A stretch of DNA of 64,000 nt from Warburgia ugandensis (GCA_035236585.1 CP141132.1:19133945-19197944), one strand, 5' to 3'; counted from the stretch's first letter, positions 11,738-23,529 are shown. The notes: a model not told the origin generated them from the sequence alone. A program made the numbers and translations.

Positions 11738-12939
11738 TGTTATGTTGTTTTAAATTGATCAATCTCACAAAGAATTAATGTTTGAAATGATTATTTTCAT
11801 TTGTTATGTTGTTTTAACTTTGTTATTTGTTTTTGTGATTCTTGTAATGGTAGGGGACGGGGATTTAAGGAAGTGCTAAATCTAAGAATTGATCATGCAT
11901 TTAGTTTCTTTTCATGAATACTACATTGATGATGCATGCTCTATCTAAATACCAACATGTATGTAGTACCATGCATGCAATGTAGGAAGTACTAAATATA
12001 AGAAGTGATCATGAATTTTGGTTCTTAAGTGGTCCTAAGATGTAAGTAAGGAAAGATTGAAAGTTAACAAATGCTTTAAAAAGAAATATCTACAATCTGT
12101 GTGTGAGATTCTAAAATTAGAAATTAGCATACATCTCAATTAGGAAAGTTCTAAAACAAGGAAAAGTAAACAAAGATGGAAAGTTAACAAAAGCTTTAGA
12201 AAGAAAGAATATAAGATCTATGTATGAGATTCTAAAATTAGAAAGCAACATACTTCTAAATTAGGAAATTCCTAAAAAAAGTAAAAGTAAAACGATGAAG
12301 ACATTCTAGACTAGGACAATGATGTATGATGCTTACTATGATTGAACCAAAGTGTAGAATGCACACAAACCTAGCGCTATGCATGCAAACCTAAAATTAG
12401 AAACTATATATAAATAGAAACTACCATGTAAGTTAGGAAAGTTCCAAACATGCAAAACTAAATGATGAATGGATATTGAGCTATGGACTATGTGTATGAT
12501 GCTTGAAAGAACTAATTAAACATACAAAAGGTTCCTATGCTTTGTTTAAGCTGTTAATTTAGTGTGAGGTGATTCAATATTATAACATAATTTAAAGAAA
12601 GAAGTTAGATCCATGGAATTTCCTTGCTGAATGGAATTTCCATCTTGAATTAGAAAGGCACATGTTAATAATGGCTTATACCTATTTGTTTACTTAAAGA
12701 GATAATATCTTATTGTTATGGATTATTTTAATTTCTTTAAATATATATACTCTATTTATGTTTGATTAGAAAATTAAAGTGAATAGTCAATGCCTATGTC
12801 ATGTAATGCCACCTTTGTACTAAAAAAAGCAAGTTTCTTATGTTTTGATCTAATTTTGTTTTCCCTAAATGCATCATAAAGCCTATTTGATTTCATTGTT
12901 CTGATATCCTTATGTTCTTGTTTGTAGTAAATATGGAAT
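11733..12939. other. AT-rich inner region of the CACTA element
   Basis: No coding sign. Diverged direct repeats occur, with the words GGAAAGTTAACAAA, GCTTTA, AAAGAAA, GAGATTCTAAAATTAGAAA and TTAGGAAAGTTC repeated at about 12040-12150, 12165-12280 and in part at 12390-12450. Confidence 0.5.
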
Positions 12940-15420
12940 GTGAACATTATCAAAATGAAGAATATGAATAATATAAGCATGAACAGGAGGTCAATCTCAG
13001 CAACACTCAAAAGAGAAAGGGCAGTGGGCGAACAACAATGGAAAAGGCTATTACATGAAAGTTGAAGAGAATTAAAGAAATTATCCAATGCAACAATAGG
13101 GGGTAAGAGAGAGGTATATAGCCTCTTATATGATAGTTTTCTCTACTCCACAGTAAGAGGCATGGTTGCTATCACATTTGATGATTGGAGACGTGTGCCA
13201 CAATCGATAAAATATTCAATATGGGAGATGGTGAAGGTAGGTAAAAATATTATGTATTATATAATTTATAACACACCTTATCTTCTTATTTTCAAATAGA
13301 GTAGTGTGCTTTGTATTTTGTAGATTTCCTTTAAAGTACCCAAGCACAAGATGATGAATACTTTATAAGGACCTAGTGAGCAATAGAGGAAATGGAAGAA
13401 CTACCTTGTTCACAATTGCATATCTCCGTCTTTCATTGATCAGTTGAGGCTATACACAACGCCTGCCATTTATTCTAACATCATTGACCAAGATGTGTGA
13501 AATGCATTTATAAAGGACTGCACATCCTCTCAATTTGAGGTATGTGCTAAAACATTGTTTCATTTAATTAATTATATGTAACATCTTATTATTGCAGTTG
13601 ATTACATACATACAAATGTGCAGGCAAAGAGTGCAACAGGAAGAAAAGTTCGAGAAACTAATATGCAACACCACCTCTAAGTTGGGCTATGCCCATTTGG
13701 AAGAGTGTGAAGTAAGTACTTGTGATAGTTTATTCCTTTTTGATTATATTGTAGTTATATATGTTCTATTGTCTAACCGTAGTGTCTTGCATGACAATAA
13801 AAGAAAGCTGGGACTATGGAACCCATTGATTGTTCCATCCTCTTGAAGATGGCACATTTGGTGGGCCATAATGGCTAAATGTTTATAAATGAAACTACTA
13901 CACAAGTTTCTTCTTGTATTGCAAGTGATTCCACCTGTCTACCCTTGACTACGTCAATTTTATACAATTAATTAAATAAATTGATCATGTCCTTCTAATT
14001 AAATTTTGTATAATATTCTTACCCAAGAAAGTATGAGTATAAGAACTCTAAGCACCATTGCTGCCAAAGATGATATCTTGTATATGGCTATGGGCAAGAA
14101 GGTCCACCCTAGTCGAGTAAGGGTTTAAGGTGTGGTATTGTTCCTTTCAGATTCTTTGGTAAAAGAATACCTACAATTGATGATCTGGAAGCCTACATGA
14201 AGGAGGCTTGATGTTAGTTTCTCATCCCTTGCACCATATGCTGATACCACCACTATACCTCCATCAAATGCTAGCCACAATTCTCCTACCAAATAAGTTT
14301 GTGAAGGACAACCTTCACCCTTCGAAAGAGAAATTTTGGCCAAGGAGGTATACACATAGATATTGGAACTTTTTATTTTTTATTTCTTTATTGTCCTTAT
14401 GTAATTCTTCTATCTCAACCTCTCTCATGTATGATGTATTTATGATTTGCAAGTGGATCAATGCTTATTGGCCTTGGATACCAATCAAAATGTTGTCGCA
14501 ATTGGATCAACTTATTTACATGGGATTATTATGCCTCTACATACTAAGTTTGTGTCCATTATCATGGCTTTGATTGTGACTACTTACCTTCCGTTTTCTT
14601 TAGAAATGAAAAATATTGTAACCTTTGGGCATGCAGTTGCATATTACATCACTTGGCTTGAGGAATTTGTCTTTCCCATAGAGTTCAAGGTATATATATC
14701 TTTTCATACTACCTTCCTCAACAATTTTTAGCTAGAGACCTTGGTTTAATTATTTATTAACTATATCTAAGGTTAATCAGTAGTGGAAAGTGCCATCGAG
14801 GCCGCCTACTATTGCACCATTAGCTACCATCGAACTAATGGAACTAGTACTAATATTTATGTTTTACTTTTCATCATAAAATTGAATGTCTTCATTGATC
14901 AAATATTAATTGATTAAAAATCTTTGAAACTTTTACAGTAGCTATCCAAGGATCGCATGGAAGTCCAACCTAACACGCTTTGTTCCCTAAGGTTACTCTA
15001 TGGACATTGACAAAGATAGGGCAATCAACCTCATACTGATCAAGAAGCGAATGCTTATTAATATTGTTATTAAAGTTCCACTTATGGAAAAGGACCTATT
15101 ACAAGTTTGCCAATGGGATCAACTCGAGTACCCTCATATTGTCTCCTAAATGGGATATATGAAAATTTCTCTTATATAATACTTGACATTACATGTTATT
15201 TTTCATGGTAGATAAGAATTATTTCTTTTATGGAGCTTCTTGAATGATGCAATGAGCCTTTTTAAGGTCAAGGATGTATGTTACCAATTACTTGACCTCG
15301 ATATCATTTGTGGAGCAGTGGAGCAATGGCCGATAGGGAGGCATATTGATGGTACCTTGCCAGGGTTCTTTCGGTGCTTCAAGTGGCACGGCTTAATGAT
15401 TCCCTACAATAGCTCATAAG
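12940..15420 (+). pseudogene. Second CACTA ORF (plant En/Spm 'Ptta/transposase_24'-type protein with DUF8039-like part), spliced remnant
   Basis: Pieces in several frames match the non-TNP2 ORF of plant CACTA elements. VRGMVAITFDDWRRVPQSIK is followed by YSIWEMVK (13145-13234), then ISFKVPKHKMMNTL (from 13324), EKFEKLICNTTSKLGYAHLEE (13650-13715), HLVGHNG-MFINETT (13855-13905) and DDILYMAMGKKVHPSRVRV (14070-14130). A DUF8039-like section with CLLALDTNQNVVAIGSTYLHG and a long hydrophobic tail runs 14450-14690. Intron-like gaps have good borders, for example GTGAAG|gtaggt (13235) to tttgtag|ATTTCC (13323), and GAG|gtatgt to ttgcag|TTGATT (about 13540-13597). Stops and shifts abound. In related elements this ORF may supply the DNA-binding partner of TNP2; for this copy that is inference. 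Confidence 0.65.
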
Positions 15421-15804
15421 TTTTAATTTTTTGGTTTCCTTGCTAACTTATTCTATACTTAAGATTGTAAACTTTAATCACAATTTATATGATTGCGTAT
15501 ATAGGGCTAACTACATGTTACTTATTTTGGATGTGCATGGTGGCCATGCTTGCCTTTTTCATTCTTGAGGATTGCACTTTTATCCTGCCCTTGTAGAAAT
15601 CATAAATAAGCTTTTAATCTTTTAATGTATAATGTATAGATAAGTAATTTTTTATCCATATATAATGCATTTGAAATATAAATTTGTAGAGTTTTCTTAA
15701 CATGGGCTAATGTGATTGAGACTGTACAACCACCAAAACTCATTTGGAAGAATGTCAAGTATTAAAAATAGTTAATTACTCTATTTTATAACTAATTAAA
15801 CATA
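15421..15804. other. Downstream part of the second CACTA ORF, too decayed to read
   Basis: A weak match to the usual C-terminal protease-like region of such ORFs (a stretch reading ANYMLLILDVHGG near 15508-15545) is suggestive only. No other feature is seen. Confidence 0.3.
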
Positions 15805-16182
15805 TAGTATTGCAAATGATATTTATTAATCTTTTTTGTTTTTCTTGTTGCACAATACCATTGACAATAGTCTAACTAGGAGTATGGGTAAATGTAATGA
15901 GATACATTAGGACCCTAGTACTCGATGGTGTTGGTGTCTACTAATTAAGAAAGGTAAGACACTCTTATTAGTCATAATCTTATATTTTTTTATTAGTATT
16001 GCAAATGATATTTATTAATCTTTTTTGTTTTTCTTGTTGCACAATACCATTGACAATAGTTTAACTAGGAGTATGGGTAAATGTAATGAGATACATTAGG
16101 ACCCTAGTACTCGATGGTGTTGGTGTCTACTAATTAAGAAAGGTAAGACACTCTTATTAGTCATAATCTTATATTTTTTTAA
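15805..16182. repeat. 189-bp near-perfect tandem duplication
   Basis: TAGTATTGCAAATGATATTT begins at 15805 and again at 15994. The two 189-bp copies differ at one clear position (CAATAGTCTAAC against CAATAGTTTAAC) plus their ends. The close match shows the duplication is much younger than the element that carries it. Confidence 0.9.
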
Positions 16183-16389
16183 CAATTTTTGTAGGATTCT
16201 AGCTCCAAAGAATGTGCCAACTAAATTGAATATGTTGCATTGTAGTGCTTATTGAGCGAGCAAACAAGAAGAGTTACTCCAAAGAAAACCTTAACGAATA
16301 CGAAGTGAAGGGCTGAGTACATAATTAGTTTCGATTAGAATAATCAGAATAACTACATGAATGTAAATTACTTTATTCATAATAAAATA

Positions 16390-16815
16390 TTCTTTTCATT
16401 GATATGAATGTGATTCTCCTAGTTTTCATTATTTTCATTGAATTATATATATATATATATATTATGGGATGGTTGAGGGGTATGTGTGTATGGACTTGTA
16501 AATGAAGTGAATGTGGAGGTTGCATTTTCATTGACATGCATATGTTCTTATAGTTTTCATTATTAATTTTGAATGAATTACATATATTTTATGGGATTGA
16601 TGAATGAGGGAATTCAGAATGTGGAAGTAAATGGGTATGTGTGTATGGGCATAAATGAAGTGAATGTGGAGGTTGCATTTTCTTAATATGCATGTATTCT
16701 TTTAGTTTTCATTGAAGTATATGTTATCGGATTGATGAATGAGGGGACCTTGGAGTGTGAAAGTAAATGGGTGTGTGTGTGTGGACTTGTAAATGAAGTG
16801 AATGTGAGGGTTGTT
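16390..16815. repeat. Three diverged ~130-150-bp tandem repeats
   Basis: Each copy carries TAGTTTTCATT..., a TA-rich stretch, TTATGGGATTGATGAATGAGGG, GTGTGTATGGACTTGTAAATG and AAGTGAATGTGGAGGTTGCA. Copies lie at about 16420-16535, 16550-16680 and 16700-16815, close to the right subterminal field of the CACTA element. Confidence 0.7.
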
Positions 16816-17019
16816 ATGAATGTGTTGTGGCTTCTTTTATCATGTTTTTAAAAGATAGATGTGAATGGATGATGAATTTGGATGTTCTATACCCTACCAT
16901 GGAAGTGAATATATGTTTCTTTTTCATGTGTATAAAGATTGCAAAAACAATGTAGTAGATGGTGCATTGCATGTATGCATAAATACAGGATGTAATTGTA
17001 ATGTACACAAAAAAAAGCA

Positions 17020-17387
17020 AGAACTTTTAAAGTCATTTTTCTCAAAACAACTTGAAAAATAACTATTTTTTAAGTCATTTTGAAATTGACTTTAACAACA
17101 ACTATTTTTAAGTCTTTTTAAACCAACCTTAAAAGTCACTATTTTTAAAGTTGTTTTTAAACTGACTATAAAAGTCATTGTTTTTAAAGTCGTTTTGTAA
17201 CCAACTTTAAAATTCATTAATTTCAAAGTCATTTTGTAATCTACTTTAAAAGTCATGACTTTTAAAGTCATTTCTTAACTGACTTCTTTTCTTACTAATT
17301 CTCCAAGTTTGCTCAATAGAAGTTAGTTTATTTACTGACTTCTATTACTATTTTTAACCGACTTTAAAAGTATCCTATGTAGTAGTA
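17020..17387 (+). repeat. Right subterminal motif field and terminal inverted repeat of the CACTA element
   Basis: At least ten copies of TTTAAAGTCATTTT or CCGACTTTAAAAGTC-like words in both orientations fill 17025-17370. They are followed by the TIR CCTATGTAGTAGTA (17374-17387), the mirror of the left end with two changes. Confidence 0.8.
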
Positions 17388-17449
17388 ACATGATATAAGA
17401 GAACGTATGAGTGTTTGAGTTGATCCATTGACAAACTCTTACGAGGTCC

Positions 17450-19460
17450 TTTATCATGAGTGGTACTTCAACTATATCATTGGCAAGCATTTCAGCTCTA
17501 TCCATAGGAGGTTGATTACCTTATCTTCATTAATGAGCCTATAGAGGCTCCTCAGGGTTAGAGGCATCTTAGACAATTGTTCCTAGATGATTGTTGTAAA
17601 GTTACAAAAATTATTAATCAATGTTTATTGAAGATATTCAATTTTATCATGTAACTAAACATAAATACTAGGTTTGATTGCTAAGACGGGAGGAACTGGT
17701 GTATAGTAGGTTGGCCTCGATGGCCCTTGCTACTACTTGGATGTCTTGGATTAGATTTGCAAGGGTATCAACGCAGGATTAGTGAACATTCTTAGGTTTG
17801 GTGGAGAAGCTAGATTGCTTGATTAGCTTGCTAGAATAGGTTGTTTGAGTTACAAGATCTCGCTTCTAATTAATATTAGATGCAGATAATAAATAAATTA
17901 ATTAAGGTCTCTAAAAATATTATTGAAGGTGGTGGTTTGACAATGTATATGAAATGACATTTTCTCTAGCCAAGCAACATGATATCAATTGACATCTCTA
18001 ACACTAAAAGCATTATCATTTGTATCGAAAATTGTACACAGGCATCCACTTCATAGGTTGAAATAATACATGCACTCTTAATGTGTGGATAAATTAATGA
18101 TTCATGTAAAAACATAGACTTTATCTCATACTATGAACCAACAGAATGCAACATTTTCAATGGCATTCGAAACCAACAAGCATTGGTCTATTTGCAAATA
18201 AGAAATACTGGATAATAAGAATGGATAAAATAAGATAATTAGTTGAAAATTAATAAAGTAAACATGTGGGAGTGTGGAGGTTGCTCTTCATAATCTTCTT
18301 CCATAGGAGAATTGTAGCTAGTGTGTGAGTGGGGTTTAAGGGTAGGAGGAGCTAGCTCTGGACCTCTTATGCTTCACAACTCAATTATATATAGCTTTAA
18401 CTCCTTGCACAACTTGTTTCAAAGTTGCATTTTAAACTACTCATAGGCTTCCTCATCATTAGATTCAAGTACTTTTCCATTGAAGAATTTGGAATGAACA
18501 ATACCACATCCTTGGCCCCTTACTTGGCCAAGGTACTACTCCGTATTATCCAAAGCCCTATATAGGATGTCACCCTTTATAGAGCACTACTTAGAGTCCT
18601 TTTAGATGTGGTTTCTTAGATTAACTCTTCTTGCACAATTTAATTATAAGAACATGATCGATTTCATTAATTAATTTATATATTGTAAGCAATATAAGGG
18701 CTGACATATGCGAAAACTTACTATTCAAGAAGCAACTTGTGTAGTGGCTTCATTTTTGAAGGTTTGGGTGTTACACCTGTCTGAATATGCCACTTTTTAG
18801 AAATGGCGTACTTAATGGGATCCATAGTCTCAACTTTCTTTTGTTGCTAAGAGAGACATTTAAGTTAGGTAATCAAATATAACTATGGTATAATTAGAAA
18901 GAAATGAACTCTCACCAATACTTAATTCTTGTTCCATAGCCCAACATAGAAAAGTGTTGCTGCATATGATTGATCGTGCACACCTTTCTCCCTTATGCAC
19001 TTTTTACCTACACATTTGATGCAATTAAGCTATGTAATTAAGCACAAATGGATGTTATAATTAATTTAATAAAAAATATTTAGCACATACCTCCAATTCA
19101 GGAGACGGGCAACACTTTACAAATTCATTTCATGCATGTTGATCAATGATGTTGGAGCATATGTTAGGAACTTTGTATAGCCTTGACGGATCATCTACAT
19201 TTGGAAGCACGTAGTTGCTATCAAGGTAGGTCTTCCATTTTCTCCATTGTTCACAACTATTTGCAAAGCACACATCTTATTCTCATCAATTACATTGAAG
19301 GTAGACTAAAATATAGAAATAAGCACATTACTCTATTTGGAATAGCAACATAAAGTACATACTATATGATATAAAGAGCATTTACATATCTTCACCATCT
19401 CCTATATTGAATTTTTAATTGATGGTGACACATGTCTCCAATCATCAATCCTAACAGGCA
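17450..19460 (-). pseudogene. Inverted remnant of a CACTA second ORF, minus strand
   Basis: The minus strand reads VPVRIDDWRHVSPSIKNSI then EMVK (about 19460-19390), the counterpart of DDWRRVPQSIK in the plus-strand element. Further on are GDILYRALDNTEYLGQVRG (about 18575-18510) and RAIEANLLYTSS (about 17735-17695). All three occur in the order expected for that ORF. The gene is broken by stops and spacer sequence. It sits tail to tail with the plus-strand element and stops close to that element's right TIR. Confidence 0.55.
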
Positions 19461-20849
19461 CCGTAAGTTAAGGTAATTGACATAGGGTGCTATAAGATCA
19501 TATACCTCTTGCCCCTTATTATTGTACTAGACAACATCTTTTATTTCTTTTGATTTTATCTTAATAATCCTTTCTATTTTTGTTTGCCCTTTGTCCTTTC
19601 TCTTATGAGGGTTGCTCAGCTTAGACTATTCTCATCTTTGATTTTATTTTTTTTTCGCATTTCATTTTTCTTGCACAAGGAAAGATATTTCATTCAAAAA
19701 AAATTCATTAGAAATAAATTATGCATTTAATATGTTCAATAATTCATTCATTTTCATTCCAAATGAAAATTCTTTGGAAATAGGTCATACAACATCAATT
19801 CTTTTTAGAATCACAATCTAATGAATTTGTTTGGAAACATGCTAAGCATTTTAGAAATACAAAAAAGTAAAGTATATGCCTAGCTAAATTAAAGTAGTGT
19901 AAGTACTAACATTTGGGAAACATAATCAGAATTTTAGGAGTTGGAAACAACAAAGTATAAGCCTAGATAAATTCAAGGAACTGTATGCATAAGAATGATG
20001 CTAACATTCAAAATAGAAAGAAATAATTATGAGCATTAAGGAGTTGGACAAGTAGAATTCCTTTTCATAACTTGAACCAACACAACCATGTTGAAACACT
20101 AAGACAAAAACCAAAAGAAAAAGCAAACCCCTAGGTCAAAGATGAAGATTAAACATTCTAAATAAATGAGAATACACACAATTGTACTAGCTAATATTTT
20201 AGCTTGCTTAGACAATTCACTTCACAATGAACATTCTAGAAGAGATGACATTTTAAGAATCAAAAGATTGAGAAGAATGAAAGTTTGAACAAGAACTAAA
20301 TTGCTCATCAACATAGATCAAGCATCAAATTAAAATTGCAAATTAACATAGATCATATGCCAACACTAAAATCATAGATCAACATTGATCATGAATCAAA
20401 ACTAGATAAAATTGCAACCAAATATATATATGTAAATCACAAATAAAATGCAACTATATGTCAATTAGAGGTAACTTGTTTTCATAAATTTTTTAAAATT
20501 TAATCAAAACTAGAGAATGGTAGAATCATATTTCATAATTAAATATTCAAATATTATAACTAATTGTAATTAGCACAAAACAGATAGATTAGTATTCAAA
20601 TCCTCAAATCAATAACTCAATTTTTATGGAAATCAAGCCAATCAAACATTTCCTACTAATTTGGAGAAATTATAGAATTACATTGCATATTTGTGCATTT
20701 ATAACCAAAATTAGACATGATTTTAATAAAAAAATTTATTAAAAATTGCTGAAATTGGAAGATTAGTGGGCTTACTTGTTGATCAATGGTTCAGATCTGT
20801 TGATGATTGTAAATAGGAATGTTAAATCTAGAAAGAGAGGAAGTGTTAG
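19461..20849. other. Unclassified AT-rich DNA
   Basis: No coding region recognised. By position it would be the inner spacer of the minus-strand CACTA material, but only AT-rich sequence with many short A- and T-runs is visible. Confidence 0.4.
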
Positions 20850-21021
20850 GTCACTGGAAAATATGGGGTTTTTTCATTGGGCATGTGAGATAGATAGAGA
20901 ATAGTGCGACCCAGGGTCGCCGACGAAGGTCTAGTTTTTTCAACTGAATGTAAGCCAAAGAGAGAGGAATGTTGCGAAGAAGGTTGTCAGTAAAGGTCAA
21001 ATTTTCTAACCAAGCATGAAC

Positions 21022-21115
<94 letters not shown>

Positions 21116-21350
21116 CTACAACAAGGTTGTCGGGAAAGGTCAGTTTTTTCAACCGCATGTGAGCTAGAGAGAGAGAGGAAAGCAACAACAGGGTCATCGA
21201 CAAAGGTCAAGTTCTTTCGACTTCATGCAAGCTAGAGAGAGACAGAGAAAGAGAGGAGGGGGAAGCTAACCATAATGGTGTCACTAGCAAATGTATTGGG
21301 TTTTCTAAGTGCGTGTAAGAGAGAGAGTCGAGAGGGTGGAAACTAGGGGA
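20850..21350 (-). repeat. Minisatellite of ~70-bp units with an expanded (AG)44 tract
   Basis: About six diverged units of the form GGTCrtCGgcAAAGGTC, TTTTTTCaACtgcATG, GAGCTAGAGAGAGAGG begin near 20853, 20908, 20978, 21122, 21190 and 21268. In the third unit the GAGAGA end has expanded to an (AG)n run at 21023-21111. On the minus strand the units read as repeated words such as HAVEKTDLSRQPC followed by FPLSLSLS. That explains the 119-codon ORF there without any need for a real gene. Confidence 0.75.
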
Positions 21351-21365
21351 GTGGGCGATGAAAAT

Positions 21366-21500
21366 TGGTATATAGGTGAGTTTTTTTTATGAATTCTTTT
21401 AAGACCATTTTTAAAAATTAGTTTTAATTTTTTTTTTTTTAAGATGGTCTTTAAAAATCATCTTAAATTAAAATTTTGTTAAGGTAGTTTTCAATACCTG
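21366..21500 (-). repeat. Short field of AAGATGGT...ATCATCTTAA-type inverted motifs
   Basis: Words such as TTTTAAGACCATTTTTAAAAA and AAGATGGTCTTTAAAAATCATC form small palindromes of the kind seen in larger number at 31070-31660 and again at 23340-23450. They mark CACTA-type subterminal or internal motif DNA of a second family. Confidence 0.55.
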
Positions 21501-21600
21501 TTATATTAATTTCTACAAAAAATTACAAAATTTTTAACTGCCTACTCCATGGAATGACTTCCTAGATTGGGCTTTTCTTAATGTACTTGCATCATATATA

Positions 21601-21627
21601 ACTACGCACACACACACACACACACAA
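21601..21627. repeat. (AC)n microsatellite
   Basis: About 12 AC dinucleotides in otherwise AT-rich DNA. Confidence 0.85.
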
Positions 21628-21744
21628 ATTATGAATTGCTATTAAACAATTGTGCATACATAAATAAAAATAACATAAGAACATGAAAATTTTGGGATAA
21701 CTCCTAATTGACCATCCTTTGATTACATATAGTAAATGTTACAT

Positions 21745-21850
21745 ACTAATTTTCACCAATATAAATTGTTTTCAACCCAAGCACCCTCCTCACCAGTATC
21801 ACACACATAATTTATCACATTCTCACCGATTGCATTGATGATGCATTATT
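21745..21850 (-). pseudogene. Extra copy of a TNP2 C-terminal (DUF4216) tail
   Basis: The minus strand reads IGENVINYVCDTGEEGAWVENNLYW, close to GENEDYVCDNGEEGAWLENNI in the plus-strand element and VTGEEGAWVENNF at about 23580-23530. Only this tail is present. It is followed on the minus strand by a motif field and an AG tract, the same order as at 23530-23204, which suggests the whole segment was duplicated. Confidence 0.65.
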
Positions 21851-22235
21851 TTAGTAATACAATCATAGGATTACTATTAAGAACTTGTTGACAAGATCGA
21901 AGAGCGAATATGGCACCATCTATGAAACTTTGGCATCTTAATATTCATCTCACACTGCACCCTCATAGGTCTATTGATGGTAAAGCTTCAATATTAAATA
22001 AATCTTATTAAAATAGGAATTGTAAGCCAAGACTTGCAAGGAAAGAATGATGATGGGTAGAAGTTTTTTAAGTTATGGTACCTGACGAAAAGAGCATCTC
22101 TGGTTATGTAGCTTTGCCATAGATCTTCACTGCCCCTCAGCGTGGCAAAGTCTTTTATATTTCTGCCAAATGAAAGTAATGTTATGAGAATGGAAATAAC
22201 AATGCAATTTGCTTGTTTGAAGATGAGTTTATTAT

Positions 22236-22310
22236 TTAGGATCACCAATGAAAGGGCTCCTCTTGATCATCATGCATAGTAAGGTGACCCCAGTGGACCA
22301 CATATCAACC
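22236..22310 (-). pseudogene. Protein kinase fragment (subdomain IX, CIPK/SnRK-like)
   Basis: The minus strand reads SAKVDMWSTGVTLLCMMIKR followed by SPFIGDPK. This fits the D-x-W-S-x-G-V core of Ser/Thr kinase subdomain IX and the PF-D segment after it, most like the calcium-sensor-interacting or SnRK kinases of plants. A stop lies just before and just after it. I could not find the catalytic HRD or DFG motifs nearby. Adjacent minus-strand sequence to about 22000 is open for 84 codons but I recognise nothing certain in it. It is best read as a captured exon fragment inside transposon DNA. Confidence 0.5.
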
Positions 22311-23200
22311 TTCGCACTTTAGTGTAAAAATTTGAACAAGACTTGCCAAACCAACTTGAGGGTTAGTTTATTTCATGATACTTATAAATAAGGGTAAGGG
22401 TTGGACTAAAGGCTGATCTAGTTATAGGGTTAAAGATCTATAATCTTAGCTCTGGAGCTCGGAACCCCTTAGGTTCAACATAAAGTCCCTCTCTTTTCTT
22501 TTCTTTTTCATCTTCTAAATATAATGTAATATCCATCCTCTATCATCATAGGAAAGAGAAAATTAACAAAACAAAAATAATAAGTAAAACATACATCTAT
22601 TCTTTAACAAGTCAACACCAGTAACAACAATGTTGTTTGAGTGCAAAGGCATAAGAGAAAGATAAACTAGTCTTCTATCTACTTTACCAAGGTGCAGCCA
22701 CCCTCTCCCTCTGCATAGATGGAGCAGTTAGTGCTTCATAATTTGGAATTTGTGTAGCCATTTGTGCTCAACTGATTAGCCCTTTCCTACCTTGACATGG
22801 CATGGGTTGCCTCAACCTTTTTGCTGAAGCAGTCCTAGTGCTCATTGTGTCCTTTTTTGAGTTCACAGCTAAAACATATGTGTCTTGACTTCTATACATT
22901 TTCCTATTACCTATATCCATTAGTAATAGGCTTGTTCCTCAAATTTTTCATCTGAAGAGTGTCTTGGAGTCACAGGATCTATACAAACAAGCTTTAGTTC
23001 TAACTACACAATCATGATAATGATTTATACATGACTTATATCATGATTGAACAATGCTCTAAATCAAGAAATACAATAAGAAAAGGGCCTACCTTGTTGA
23101 GTTTTGACATATATGGTTTTGGGTTTGCAATCATGGACCAGTAGTAGAACTAGCATGGAGAGAAACCATTGGACTCATGACTAGAAATCGTTGGACTCCA

Positions 23201-23203
<3 letters not shown>
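22311..23203. other. Unclassified DNA between the kinase fragment and the TC tract
   Basis: No gene recognised on either strand. The stretch separates two segments that each hold a DUF4216 tail, a motif field and a microsatellite. Confidence 0.35.
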
Positions 23204-23259
<56 letters not shown>

Positions 23260-23271
23260 TTTTTTTTTTTT
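23204..23271. repeat. (TC)n microsatellite joined to a T21 run
   Basis: About 23 TC units (23204-23250) run directly into about 21 T residues. Confidence 0.9.
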
Positions 23272-23339
23272 CTGATTTTTGCTTCTTCTTCTTCTCTAAA
23301 TCAAAACCCAATACTGGATGGAGATAATGGAGAGGGGAC

Positions 23340-23460
23340 ATCACAAGTGAAAGAAATGATTAAAACATAGCTTCTTAAGAGGGTTTTCAAAAAGTGTCTT
23401 AAACAACATGTTCTTTAAGGTGACTATAGAAAACTGTCTTCTTAATTTCTTCCAAAAAGT
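23340..23460 (-). repeat. Second short field of AAGA-GGTTTTC type motifs
   Basis: CTTCTTAAGAGGGTTTTCAA, AAGTGTCTTAAA and GAAAACTGTCTTCTTAA repeat the same theme as 31070-31660. It lies immediately downstream, on the minus strand, of the TNP2 pseudogene. Confidence 0.55.
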
Positions 23461-23529
23461 TACGAACACATGTAAATTTTGGGATGCCTTCTAAATAACC
23501 ATCATTTAATTACATATATCAAATGTTAC

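Larger units (their letters stand above)
7717..17387 (+). mobile_element. CACTA (En/Spm-type) DNA transposon, 9.67 kb, defective
   Basis: The left end begins CACTACTAAATAGG (7717-7730) and the right end is CCTATGTAGTAGTA (17374-17387), whose reverse complement TACTACTACATAGG matches the left at 12 of 14 bases. The similarity continues inward (AGTTTCTAAAGTC against ACTTTTAAAGTC). Flanking triplets are ACC (7714-7716) and ACA (17388-17390), an imperfect 3-bp target duplication. Subterminal fields of the short palindromic motif GACTTTAAAAGT lie at about 7740-8200 and 17020-17370. Inside, in order, are TNP2 pieces (8671-9555), an internal motif and repeat field (9741-11480) and a second, spliced ORF (12940-15420). 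This is the expected order for a plant CACTA element. Both genes are broken, so the copy cannot make its own transposase. Confidence 0.85.

Noticed and set aside
21282-21293. CACTAGCAAATG as the second end of the minus-strand CACTA element
   Set aside because: Only the first six bases fit and no subterminal field starts right there; left as a candidate only.
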